In this document: in pieces, positions 17,700-26,302 of the stretch | Layout of the letters: each line of letters opens with the position of its first letter | Position numbering within the stretch: position 1 is the stretch's first letter | Assembly (NCBI GenBank): GCA_938014885.1 | Contig: CALLQI010000018.1 | Location: forward strand, 1-64,000 | DNA: 64,000 nucleotides | Direction of reading: 5' to 3' | Source: an uncultured bacterium | GTDB lineage: Bacteria; Planctomycetota; UBA8742; UBA2392 | Made by a program: the position numbers and the translations under genes | Notes under the pieces: generated by a model | Seen by the model: only the letters and a program-made list of their open reading frames with translations | The model's database searches: none | What the model was told of the DNA's origin: nothing

Positions 17700-17832
17700 G
17701 CGGCAGGCGCGAGGTGGAAGTTGGTAGGTGGGAGGCCTAAGTCTGGAGACGGGAGGCCGGAGGCGGGAGTAACTGCTTAGCCTACTCGAGACTCCAGACT
17801 CCAGACTCCAAACTCCAAGCTCCAGACTCCGG
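17700..17832. repeat. Inverted degenerate GGAG/CTCC word repeat
   Basis: The 307-base gap between two porin genes holds purine words (GGTGGGAGG, CTGGAGACGGGAGG, CCGGAGGCGGGAG) at 17710-17771, a short turn, then tandem pyrimidine words at 17783-17832 of the form GACTCCA, repeated six times with small changes. The arms are reverse complements in type and could pair imperfectly. Confidence 0.65.
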
Positions 17833-17884
17833 ACCCGTTCAACACCCGCTACAACCTGGCACCTAACCCCTGCCCGTCAAAGCA

Positions 17885-17912
17885 CACCGGCGGCCCTGAT
17901 GGGCCGCCGGTG
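17885..17912 (-). terminator. Strong hairpin downstream of porin paralogue 3
   Basis: A perfect 12-bp GC-rich stem (17885-17896 with 17901-17912) and a 4-base loop lie 30 bases past the porin stop on the minus strand, followed by GCTTTGA. The T-run is weak, so termination is likely but not certain. Confidence 0.6.
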
Positions 17913-17941
17913 GTTTGAGTCATGCCTGTGGATCGTATGAC

Positions 17942-19354
17942 TTAGAAGATCCACTGGAGCTGCAGACGAACGATCCAGAGATCGTTGTAGTCGGCAGCGT
18001 CGTTCGCACGGCTGGTGGCGCTGCGCTGCGGCGGGGTGTTGTACACACCCAGCATGGTGGTGCCTGCACCCGGGGCGAACGCGAGCTGCTGGCTGACCAT
18101 GAGCAGGTCAAACGTCAGCTTCAGGTTGTCGCCATGGATGTAGTAGTTGACCGACAGGCCCAGTTCGGTGGTGTCCGGACGGACGCCGAATTCACGACGG
18201 TCGCCCTGCCAGAAGTCGTCAGCGAACAGGATGTTGTAGCGGATACCGACGTTCAGCATCTCAGCGATGATGAAGTACGACACGTCGAACGTGAAGCCCA
18301 TGTTCGTGATGTCGCCGATACCGGCGCGGCTGCTGACGTCAAACTTGTTACGGCCGCGGTTGTGGAACTCGGTCTTCTGGTAGAAGTAGGCCATGTCAAC
18401 GCTCAGGCCCATCCAACGGAAGTGACCGTCGAGGGTGAGGCTGAGGGTGTCCTGGCTGGTGCGGCTACGACCGCTGGCCGGGGTACCGGCTGCGGTGTCG
18501 CCACGCAGGTCACCGTTGTTGAAACCGCTGATGAACCAGTTCATGCCCAGGCCGAAGGCGAACAGGATGTCGCCACGGGTGTCTTCCGAGCGCATGTCGT
18601 TCATGCTGCGCTTAACTTCACCCATCGGGTGCGTTTCAAGGCGCAGGTTGATCATCATGTCGCCGTCCACCACGCCGTCATTGAACACTTCGGCGTTGAT
18701 GGCCCAATCGGCGTTGCGGAAGTCGTTGTTGGCCTTCAGCACACCGTTGTAGAAGCCGAACCAGTACTTGAGCCAGGGAACGTCGTCGCCAACCCAACCG
18801 TCAAGGGTGATACCCTTGGCGTAGTCTTGGTTGAAGGCTTCGTTCACGAGGCCGCGTTCCACGAACTGCTGGCTGCCGCTGCTGACCGCTTCTTCCCAGT
18901 TGTACTGGAGCTTGGTCTGACCGGCAGTCACGTTGATGTACTGCATGATGGCCCAGCGGAACCAGGCTTCTTCAACGATGTTGTTGCCACCGCTGACCCA
19001 GTTCAACAGCAGGTTGTACTGGAATTCCTTCTCGAAGATGTGACCCGAGAAGTTGGTCTTGGCGCGGCGGACGCGGAAGTTCACGAAGTCGCGGCCGTTC
19101 GTGCCGTCGTTGCCGTTGCCTACTTCGTTCTGGTAGGTCAAACGGAACTGGACGCGGGTCTTGAGCGTCAGGCTGAAGCCCTCCGACTCAAATGCCAGAC
19201 CCTTCTTGTCGAGCGCGGTGCTGGTGCCACCTTCCTGGCCACCGCGTGAAACACTGCTGACGTCATCGACGTCGCTGGTCTGCGCATTCGCCGGCGCTGA
19301 CCAGAGGCCTGCGCTGACCAGCAGCGCGAGGGCCGAAACCCAAAGTTTTGCCAT
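17942..19354 (-). CDS. Porin_O_P-family outer-membrane channel (paralogue 3)
   Basis: A 470-residue barrel protein with a signal peptide ending near residue 24 (WSAPANAQ). The family blocks are VNFRVRRAKTNFSGHIF, AGQTKLQYNWEE and FVERGLVNEAFNQ, ending in LQLQWIF. Long stretches match paralogue 1 almost exactly, indicating recent duplication or gene conversion. The frame is open upstream of 19354 but the signal peptide and an AAGGGAGAG site place the start there. The strong promoter at 19479-19506 and the leader of about 117 nt fit an abundant outer-membrane protein. The solute is unknown. Confidence 0.85.
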   Translation of the reverse strand: MAKLWVSALALLVSAGLWSAPANAQTSDVDDVSSVSRGGQEGGTSTALDKKGLAFESEGFSLTLKTRVQFRLTYQNEVGNGNDGTNGRDFVNFRVRRAKTNFSGHIFEKEFQYNLLLNWVSGGNNIVEEAWFRWAIMQYINVTAGQTKLQYNWEEAVSSGSQQFVERGLVNEAFNQDYAKGITLDGWVGDDVPWLKYWFGFYNGVLKANNDFRNADWAINAEVFNDGVVDGDMMINLRLETHPMGEVKRSMNDMRSEDTRGDILFAFGLGMNWFISGFNNGDLRGDTAAGTPASGRSRTSQDTLSLTLDGHFRWMGLSVDMAYFYQKTEFHNRGRNKFDVSSRAGIGDITNMGFTFDVSYFIIAEMLNVGIRYNILFADDFWQGDRREFGVRPDTTELGLSVNYYIHGDNLKLTFDLLMVSQQLAFAPGAGTTMLGVYNTPPQRSATSRANDAADYNDLWIVRLQLQWIF

Positions 19355-19478
19355 GCCTTGCTCTCCCTTAGAACCGTAAAAGATGCTTCGTCCGTCCGTC
19401 GCTGCCTTCAGGAGAGCCTGAACACGGTCCTTTCCGAGGCGTGTCCAAGCCTTGTCGCCCTTCCTGAATGGCAGGCAG

Positions 19479-19506
19479 ACCATAAAACCCGTTTGCTGCC
19501 CGTCAA
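19479..19506 (-). promoter_or_regulatory. Strong promoter of porin paralogue 3
   Basis: Minus strand: TTGACG (19506-19501), a 16-base spacer and TATGGT (19484-19479). Predicted transcription starts near 19472, giving an untranslated leader of about 117 nt that shows no known riboswitch. Confidence 0.6.
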
Positions 19507-19842
19507 CACCGTACTTCACACTTTTCGAGGCTTGGGTTCACAAACCACACAGCCCACGAACGTTGTGTTCATGCTTTTCGTGGCGCTTATCGGCAAGCTG
19601 CGTCCGATAACTTCGGCAATTCCGGCACTTTTTTCGACCAAGTGCCGTTGATGCACACGTCAGTGAACCAACCGGGGCCAGTCCGCCAAGTCCGTCCCGC
19701 GGGTTTCATCGGCCGGAAATCAGCCAACGGCAAAGGTTTGGCAAAGACAAGCTTGACCAAATCCCTGCACTAAGTTTCTGACATACCCCGAGACAATAGC
19801 TTCCGTCACGTGCAAGGCAACTGCTTCCTAAGTGAAATCACA
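19507..19842. other. Long upstream gap with two inverted repeats
   Basis: No gene is seen between the porin promoter and the kinase upstream region. Two inverted repeats lie upstream of the porin promoter: TTATCG/CGATAA (19587-19592 with 19605-19610) and CGGCACTT/AAGTGCCG (19623-19630 with 19640-19647). They could be regulator sites for either divergent gene. Confidence 0.4.
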
Positions 19843-19988
19843 GGGGGCGGAGGGGGGGGCTTCAGGCGGGAGGCGAGAGTTCGCAAAAGTAGTCGAGGTT
19901 CCTGTCTTCAAGCTACCAAGGCACGCCTCCCCATTGCCAGCGTCATGCCCCTGCTTCTGTCCCCCGCCTCCAAACTCCCGCATCCCCC
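19843..19988. repeat. Inverted degenerate GGAG/CTCC word repeat upstream of the kinase
   Basis: A purine-rich arm (19843-19880, G-runs with GGCGGGAGGCGAGAG) is followed about 80 bases later by a pyrimidine arm (19960-19988, CCCCCGCCTCCAAACTCCCG) of reverse-complement type. It precedes the kinase promoter. Confidence 0.5.
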
Positions 19989-20070
19989 GAACCCCTGGCT
20001 CCAATGTGTCTCCCTCTATCCTCGCCCCAGCTTCGTTTCTTCCTATACTGTCCCGTTGCGAGGGTTTGCG

Positions 20071-23034
20071 TTGAGCGAGACCACTGACTCCGGACTGCAC
20101 CTCACCCCCTTGCCCAAAGTCGGGCAAGCGCTGGGCCGTTACCTCATCGAACGTGAATTGCCGCGCGGCGGCCAAGCCCGCGTGTACCGTGCCTGGCAAG
20201 TCGACCTGCAACGAGCCGTCGCCCTCAAGCTGCTGCCCGCGAGCTTCGCCGCCGACAAAGACGCCAGCACCCGCTTTCACGCCGAAATCGAAAACGTTGC
20301 CAAGATCACGCACCCCAACATCGTGCGCGTTTACGACGCCGGCGAACTCGACGGGCACCCCTTCTTCACTATGGAGTTCATCGACGGCGTCGATGTCGAA
20401 ACCCGCATCAAGCGCGGGCCGCTCGGACCCGACGAGGCCGCCTCGATCATCGAAGCCATCGCCCGCGCGGTGCAGGACGCCCACAAGGGCGGCATCATCC
20501 ACCGCGACATCAAGCCCGGTAACATCATCTTGCGCCGTGACGGCACCCCGGTGCTGACCGACTTCGGTCTCGCCCAGGACCTGGCCCAAAGCGCGCAGCT
20601 GACCCGTACCGGCGTCAGCATGGGAACCCCGGCCTATATGTCGCCCGAACAAGCCCGCGGCGAACGCAACCGGGTGGGCGTGCGCAGCGACGTATACGCA
20701 CTGGGCGCGACACTGTTCACACTGCTGACCGGCCGCAGGCCCGTCGATGGCGAGTCAGCCTATGAGCTGATGGTCAAGGTGGCCGAAAGCCAGGGGCCAA
20801 AGTGGCCGCGCTACTCACTTGAAGACGTGCCCGTTGACCTGCGCTCCATCGTCGAAATGGCGATGCAGAACGACCCGGGCCGCCGCTACGAAAGCGCGGA
20901 CGCCCTGGCCGATGACCTGGAGCGCTTCCTGCACGGCGAATGGGTCGTCGCCCGCAGCCGCAGCAGGCTTTCGCGCCTGTGGCTGCGCTGGCGGCGCTAT
21001 GTGCCCGTGGCTGCGGTGGTTACGCTCGCACTCGGGCTGGCCGGCGGCATGGTGTACACCGGCCTGAACATTGACACCAATCCGGGCAATGAGGCCCCGC
21101 CGCTGGACAGCTTCCAGATCGGTTTTGAAGACGACTCGGACTCGGCCGAAGACCTTGAGCCCCTGTTCAATGAAGAAGGCAAGTGGACCCGCTCCGGCGC
21201 GACCGTGACCCGCGGCCAGGGCAATGAGATCGTGCTGGCCCGCACCGGCACCGATCCCATTTTCATCGCCCCGCGCGACGGAATTTGCTGGGGCGACTTC
21301 ACCCTGCAAACCCAATTCCGCGTGACTGACACCAGCGGGCCCCTGTCCTTCATGGTCGGGATGCCCGACGATGGCAATGACGCCGACACTTCGTACATCA
21401 TCAGCCTGGGCAGCGCCTCGCGCGATCGGTTTGAGCTGCGCCGCCTGAACGGCAGCGTGCTTTCGGGTTACCGGGCCGGCGGCCGCGCGCTGCTTGAGGA
21501 CGGTGTGGCGTACCGAGCGACCATCACGCGCGCCGGGCAGACGATTTCCTTCCTCATGAGTGAAATCCTGACCGGGCTGCCTGTGATTGAGTTCCGGTTT
21601 GAGGACCCGTTCCCGGCGTTGATCCCCGGCAGCCGCGGCGGCGTGGCATTCGGCCGGCAGCGCTTCGGCATTGAGTCCGCCAGCGCGCAGCTTGCACTCA
21701 GCAACGTGACGGTCAGCCACCGCGACAGCAAGTACAGCACAGAAGCCCTGCTGTTTTCGGTCGCGCAGTATGCCGAGGCCGAACGCTGGCTTACGGCCCG
21801 CCTGACTGAGCCGCTGCCCCCCGGCGCCAACGTGGAAATGCGCGAAGACCGCGCCGAAACCCTGTACATGCGCGCGCGCTGCCGCATCGGCATCGGCAGC
21901 CTGGAAGATGCAGCAATGGACGTCGCCACGGCCAAAATGCTGGTCGAAAGCAGCCGCCTGCGCGGGCAGTTATTCCAGCTTGGCGCGGCCATTGAAACGC
22001 GGCGCGGCAACGATGAGGCCGCGCTTGCCCAGTTGCGCGTGGCCCAACTGGCGCAATTGCAGGCGCCAGACCTGGCTGGTGCGCTGTTGCACGACGCCTT
22101 CAACTGTGCGACCGAACTCGCTGCGACCCAGCCGGAGCGCGCGCTGCTGTACTACGACTACCTGGCTGAAAACGCCCTGGGCAGCCCGTACATAGTGTGC
22201 GCTTCGCTGGCGAACTCGGCCCAGATTCGATTCAGCATGGCAGAGGCCGCACCGGCCGACGAAGCGGCCTCGCTGCGTCTGGCAGCTGTAGGTGCCCTCG
22301 AGCGGATTGAGGGTGCTGGGTACCAGCGATTTGCGTCCGTATACGTCCCGGCCATGACGCAGCTGTTTGATCTGCGCTGGAATGCGCTGCTGGCTGAGCC
22401 CGCCAATGCCGCGCGCGCTTCCCAGGTGCAGGAGCTGGCGGGCTGGCTTGGCGGCAGCGTGGGTGCCTATCTTGCCCCGAATGAACTGCTCGTGTCGCCG
22501 CTGGTGCGGGCTTCGTGGCTGGGGCGCCTGAATGCCTCGGCGGCCGATGCCCAGCCCTGGCGGCAGGCCTACGCGACCTTGGGCGCGCTGGAGGACCATG
22601 CCGACCCGGTCTGGCTGGGACTGCAAAGCGCGCTGGCACTGGAAGAACGGCCCGAGCTAAGTGATGGCGCTGACGCCCGTCTGGCAGCCTGGCGCGAGCT
22701 GGCGGCGCTGCTGGACCCCAAACGCGCAGACCACGCCCTGCTTTCGGTCGTGTGCGAGTACTTCATCGGCTACCCGGCCGATGAGGCCGACGCGCGCCGC
22801 CGGTCCGACATGCTGCGCGCGGCGCTGCGTCGCGACTTCAAGCTGGCTGAGCCGCACTGGCTGGCTGATGCCGACGCTGACAGCTTTGCCGCCTACTGCA
22901 TCGGCTTGCGCGGCCAGTACACCGACCGCCGCCAGGCCGAACGCTGGCTGGAAGAAGCCGCCACCGGCGATGCCGCGGGCGCGCTGACCCTTCTGAAGGG
23001 CCGCGCGGCACGCTGGCTGCCCATCGCGCGCTAG
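20071..23034 (+). CDS. Receptor-like Ser/Thr protein kinase
   Basis: A 988-residue membrane kinase. The catalytic domain covers residues 24-288: Lys53 in VALKLLP, HRDIKPGN at 144-151, DFG at 164-166 and GTPAYMSPEQ at 185-194 are all intact, so it should be active. The glycine loop reads ELPRGGQARVYRA. A membrane helix spans 311-330. The external part has a beta-sandwich segment resembling LamG/sugar-hydrolase-like folds (about 345-560) and then TPR-like helices. The frame is open far upstream, but TTG at 20071 follows GAGGG and a TATACT box at 20044-20049, and the earlier residues are low-complexity repeat. The signal sensed is unknown. Confidence 0.87.
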   Translation: MSETTDSGLHLTPLPKVGQALGRYLIERELPRGGQARVYRAWQVDLQRAVALKLLPASFAADKDASTRFHAEIENVAKITHPNIVRVYDAGELDGHPFFTMEFIDGVDVETRIKRGPLGPDEAASIIEAIARAVQDAHKGGIIHRDIKPGNIILRRDGTPVLTDFGLAQDLAQSAQLTRTGVSMGTPAYMSPEQARGERNRVGVRSDVYALGATLFTLLTGRRPVDGESAYELMVKVAESQGPKWPRYSLEDVPVDLRSIVEMAMQNDPGRRYESADALADDLERFLHGEWVVARSRSRLSRLWLRWRRYVPVAAVVTLALGLAGGMVYTGLNIDTNPGNEAPPLDSFQIGFEDDSDSAEDLEPLFNEEGKWTRSGATVTRGQGNEIVLARTGTDPIFIAPRDGICWGDFTLQTQFRVTDTSGPLSFMVGMPDDGNDADTSYIISLGSASRDRFELRRLNGSVLSGYRAGGRALLEDGVAYRATITRAGQTISFLMSEILTGLPVIEFRFEDPFPALIPGSRGGVAFGRQRFGIESASAQLALSNVTVSHRDSKYSTEALLFSVAQYAEAERWLTARLTEPLPPGANVEMREDRAETLYMRARCRIGIGSLEDAAMDVATAKMLVESSRLRGQLFQLGAAIETRRGNDEAALAQLRVAQLAQLQAPDLAGALLHDAFNCATELAATQPERALLYYDYLAENALGSPYIVCASLANSAQIRFSMAEAAPADEAASLRLAAVGALERIEGAGYQRFASVYVPAMTQLFDLRWNALLAEPANAARASQVQELAGWLGGSVGAYLAPNELLVSPLVRASWLGRLNASAADAQPWRQAYATLGALEDHADPVWLGLQSALALEERPELSDGADARLAAWRELAALLDPKRADHALLSVVCEYFIGYPADEADARRRSDMLRAALRRDFKLAEPHWLADADADSFAAYCIGLRGQYTDRRQAERWLEEAATGDAAGALTLLKGRAARWLPIAR

Positions 23035-23097
23035 AAATTCGCTGACTTGAGGGCGTCGGCTGTGCGCGTTCCGGAACAGATGAGCACAACCGCCCGG

Positions 23098-24738
23098 CTA
23101 GCTGACGCCGCCCGAGGACATCTGCAGCAGCGGGATGATGATGGCAGCCACAATGCCGCCCACGACCACAGCCATCAGCACGATCATGATCGGCTCAATC
23201 AGGCCGGTCATGCGCGCGATGCTGATGTCTACTTCTTCGTTGTAGGCTAAGGCCACGCGCTCAAGCAATTGCTCGAGTTCGCCGGTTTGTTCACCCACGG
23301 CGATCATGTAGCCGACCACCGGCGGAAACACGCCCGACTTCTTGACCGGGGTACTGATGTCGGTGCCTTCCACGATGCTGTCGTGGATACCCTGGATCAC
23401 TTCCTGCAACGCGCGATTGCCCACGATGCGGCGCACGATGCGCAAAGCCTCAAGGGCCGGCATGCCGCTGCGCAGCAGTACCGCAAAGGTGATGGCAAAG
23501 CGGCTGACGGCGGTCTTTTTCAGCAGGTCGCCAAACAGCGGGGCTTTCAGCTTCATTGCGTCCCACTTCAGGCGGAATGCATCCTGCTGCAACGCGGTTT
23601 GCAGGAAGAACAGGCCGATCAGCGGGCCCTTGATGATCAGTTGCCAATAGGTCTTGGTGAAGTCGCTGATGGTAATGAGGATCATCGTGGGCAGCGGCAG
23701 CGGCACGTTTTGCTCAACCAGGATCTGGGTGATCTGCGGCACCACAAACGTCATCAGCAGGATCACCACCAGCACGCCCACGGTCAGCATGATGCCGGGG
23801 TACATCATGGCGCTGATGACCTTGTTGCGCAGGCGGTTCTGGTTGGCCAGGTACTCGGCAATGCGTGACAGCACTTCATCCAGCTGGCCGCTGGCCTGGC
23901 CTGCGCGGACCATGTTCACGTACAGGGTATTGAAGTAGCCGGGACAGGTTTCGAGTGCCGTGCCGAAGTCGCTGCCCTGGGTGACTTGTTCGCGCAGGTG
24001 GCGCAGGGTCTTTTGCATGCCCGCGTGTTCGGCCTGCTCGATGCACGCCGTCAGCGCCTGCGCCAGCGGGATGCCGCTGTGCAGCAAAGTCGCAAGCTGG
24101 CGCGTGAAGCTGCTTACTTCCGCGAGATTCTGGATCTTGTCGGTCCCTTCGCTGCTGCCGGTGTCCTTCATCTTGGCAACGGCCAGCACGCACGCGCAGG
24201 TCAGCCCACCGTACACCAGCGCAAAGGCGCCGGCAAAATAGTCCGACTCCATGACCAGCTTGGAAAACGGGATCACGGCCTCAATCAGCCCGAACATCGC
24301 CGTCACATACAGCGCCCAGGTGCGGCCCTTGAGCACCACCCAGCCGAACATGCCGGTGGCAAACGCCGAAACAATGCGCACGCCAATGTCGATGCCGGTC
24401 AGGGCGCCCTCAACTTCTTCGCCGCCGACCGTGGCCACGCCCATGTTTTTGTAATCCAGCGCAAGCTGAAGCAGCATCACGCCCGAGGCAATGATTGCCA
24501 GCGTACCCGCGACCTTGACCAGTTGCGGCAACTCGGCCGAGATCACGATCTTCTTCTGGCCCATGTCGTCGCGGACGACTTCTTTTTTGCTTTGGCGGTT
24601 GCGGGTTTCCGAGATCTCGGTGACGTAGAGCTTCTGCTTGCGCAGCTTCTCACGCGCGTCGCGGGCAGTGTCCGCGTCGATCACGTTGGCAATCGTCTTG
24701 CCATTGGCGTCAAGCGCCTTGTAGTCGAAAACCGGCAT
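23098..24738 (-). CDS. GspF/PilC-family inner-membrane platform protein with membrane insertion
   Basis: This protein forms the inner-membrane platform that couples a PilT/PilB-type ATPase to pseudopilus or pilus assembly. Residues 1-48 are the usual N-terminal segment (ALDANGKTI, REKLRKQKLYVTEI). The two T2SSF helical domains lie at about 208-335 and 410-540, with membrane helices at about 310-330, 365-390 and 510-535. At 546 residues it is about 140 longer than normal: residues about 50-205 are an inserted block with four or so extra membrane helices, which I do not recognise. It is divergent from pilT, so the two probably form one machine. Confidence 0.86.
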   Translation of the reverse strand: MPVFDYKALDANGKTIANVIDADTARDAREKLRKQKLYVTEISETRNRQSKKEVVRDDMGQKKIVISAELPQLVKVAGTLAIIASGVMLLQLALDYKNMGVATVGGEEVEGALTGIDIGVRIVSAFATGMFGWVVLKGRTWALYVTAMFGLIEAVIPFSKLVMESDYFAGAFALVYGGLTCACVLAVAKMKDTGSSEGTDKIQNLAEVSSFTRQLATLLHSGIPLAQALTACIEQAEHAGMQKTLRHLREQVTQGSDFGTALETCPGYFNTLYVNMVRAGQASGQLDEVLSRIAEYLANQNRLRNKVISAMMYPGIMLTVGVLVVILLMTFVVPQITQILVEQNVPLPLPTMILITISDFTKTYWQLIIKGPLIGLFFLQTALQQDAFRLKWDAMKLKAPLFGDLLKKTAVSRFAITFAVLLRSGMPALEALRIVRRIVGNRALQEVIQGIHDSIVEGTDISTPVKKSGVFPPVVGYMIAVGEQTGELEQLLERVALAYNEEVDISIARMTGLIEPIMIVLMAVVVGGIVAAIIIPLLQMSSGGVS

Positions 24739-24916
24739 AGGCTGTTCTCAGCTGGTACTTCTAACGCACAGCATGCCCGTGCGTTGTAGCCTTTTTCCAC
24801 CCCCACGGAGGATTGTTTGCAATCGGTCAAACGACTACACTTCGGGAAGAATCTACTAAATCCCAGGCCTTCATCAGCTTTCCATGCGTGCAACCCACGC
24901 CCCTTGAGGAGTCGTC

Positions 24917-26206
24917 ATGTCCGGCGCCCACAACGCACCCCAGGATAACCCTTACTTGCGGCAGCCCAGCGGCGCACACCCCTCACAACCGGGGTGGGGC
25001 GGCGGCGGCTGGGACAACCCGGAATCTGACGAAGGCGGCTACGAGGCCCCGGCCCAGGCAGCCCCGATCAGTGGCCCGCAGCCACTGCGCCAGCAGGCCA
25101 GCGGCCAGAAAAGCGCCTTCGAGACCAGCAACCTGATGAACCAGTTGCTCGAGATCGCTGAAAGCGAAGACGCCTCGGACTTGCACCTGACCGCCGGCGC
25201 ACCGCCGGTGCTGCGCATCAACGGCCGCCTGATGCCCGTTGAGGCCAAGGTCCTGACGCCCGAAGACACCGAAGCCGCCCTGCGCATCATCCTGACCGAC
25301 CGCGACATGGAGCGCTTCTACGAACACCGCGCGATTGACTGCACACACACCACTCCAGACGGCAAGGGCCGCTTCCGTGTAAGTGCCTATGTCCAGCGCG
25401 GCGCGGTTACCGTCGTCTATCGACGCATTCCCAGCGACGTGAAGCCCTTCAACAGCCTGGGCCTGCCGCCCGCGGCCGGCAAGCTGTTCCAGCTCAATGA
25501 CGGCCTGATCCTGTGCGTGGGCGCCACTGGTTGCGGCAAGTCCACAACGCTGGCGACGCTGGTTGACCAGATCAATGAGACGGAAAACGTAAACATCATC
25601 ACGATCGAAGACCCGATCGAATTCGTGCACCGCCACAAACGCAGCCTGGTGAACCAGCGCGAGCTGTACAGCGACACCAACAGCTTTGCCGACGCGCTGC
25701 ACTTTGCGCTGCGTGAAGACCCGGACGTGATCCTGGTCGGCGAAATGCGCGACATTGACACCATGCGCACGGCCATCACGGCCGCCGAAACGGGCCACTT
25801 GGTGCTGTCCACGCTGCACGCCATCGACAGCGTCAGCACCATCGACCGTATCTGCGCGATGTACCCGACTGAAGAACAAGAGTACGTGCGCATGCAGCTT
25901 TCGATGGTGATGCGCGCGGTGATCGCGCAGCGCCTGCTGCCCACCCGCAATGAAGAGAAGCGCGTGATGTGCGCTGAGCTGCTGCTGGTGACACCGGGCG
26001 TGGCCAACATGATCCGCCAGGGCCAGCCCGCCCTGATCTACCAGGCGCTCGAAACCGGTGCCAGCTACGGCATGATCAGCATGGACAAGTCGCTGATCAA
26101 CCTGGCGCGCAAGGGCATCATTGACCCGGACCTCGCCGTCCGCCAGGCCCGCCACCAGAAGGGCGTGGCCGAAGCACTGGGCCGTCAGGCTGTGCTCAAG
26201 CTCTAA
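24917..26206 (+). CDS. pilT: PilT-type pilus retraction ATPase
   Basis: A 429-residue hexameric ATPase that powers pilus retraction or twitching. Walker A GATGCGKSTT is at residues 202-211, the Asp box IEDPIEFVH near 230, Walker B ILVGEMRD near 275 and the His box near 300 (TGHLVLSTLHA). Residues 1-65 are a Pro/Gly/Gln-rich extension not found in standard PilT, which is about 345-370 residues. GAGGAG precedes the ATG. It is divergent from the GspF-like gene. No pilin gene is in the window. Confidence 0.9.
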   Translation: MSGAHNAPQDNPYLRQPSGAHPSQPGWGGGGWDNPESDEGGYEAPAQAAPISGPQPLRQQASGQKSAFETSNLMNQLLEIAESEDASDLHLTAGAPPVLRINGRLMPVEAKVLTPEDTEAALRIILTDRDMERFYEHRAIDCTHTTPDGKGRFRVSAYVQRGAVTVVYRRIPSDVKPFNSLGLPPAAGKLFQLNDGLILCVGATGCGKSTTLATLVDQINETENVNIITIEDPIEFVHRHKRSLVNQRELYSDTNSFADALHFALREDPDVILVGEMRDIDTMRTAITAAETGHLVLSTLHAIDSVSTIDRICAMYPTEEQEYVRMQLSMVMRAVIAQRLLPTRNEEKRVMCAELLLVTPGVANMIRQGQPALIYQALETGASYGMISMDKSLINLARKGIIDPDLAVRQARHQKGVAEALGRQAVLKL

Positions 26207-26302
26207 GATGCGGGGGTAGGTTGTAGGAAGTAGGGCGTTCGATCCACCAAGCTGAGTACCTGAACCCCGAAACACCTGGCACGAGACACGAAGCCCGAAA
26301 CG
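26207..26302. repeat. Short degenerate word repeats before the cysteine desulfurase
   Basis: GGTAGGTTGTAGGAAGTAGGG-type words (26213-26235) and CACGAGACACGAAGC-type words (26265-26297) occupy the gap. The second set belongs to the CACGAA word family seen at 38.3 kb and ends only five bases before the start codon. Confidence 0.45.

Noticed and set aside
16324..19249. Two long plus-strand frames opposite the porins
   Set aside because: They mirror the porin codons, look alike because the porins are paralogues, and have no signal, motif or start site.
19355..19472. Riboswitch in the porin leader
   Set aside because: No known riboswitch core could be recognised in the 117-nt leader.
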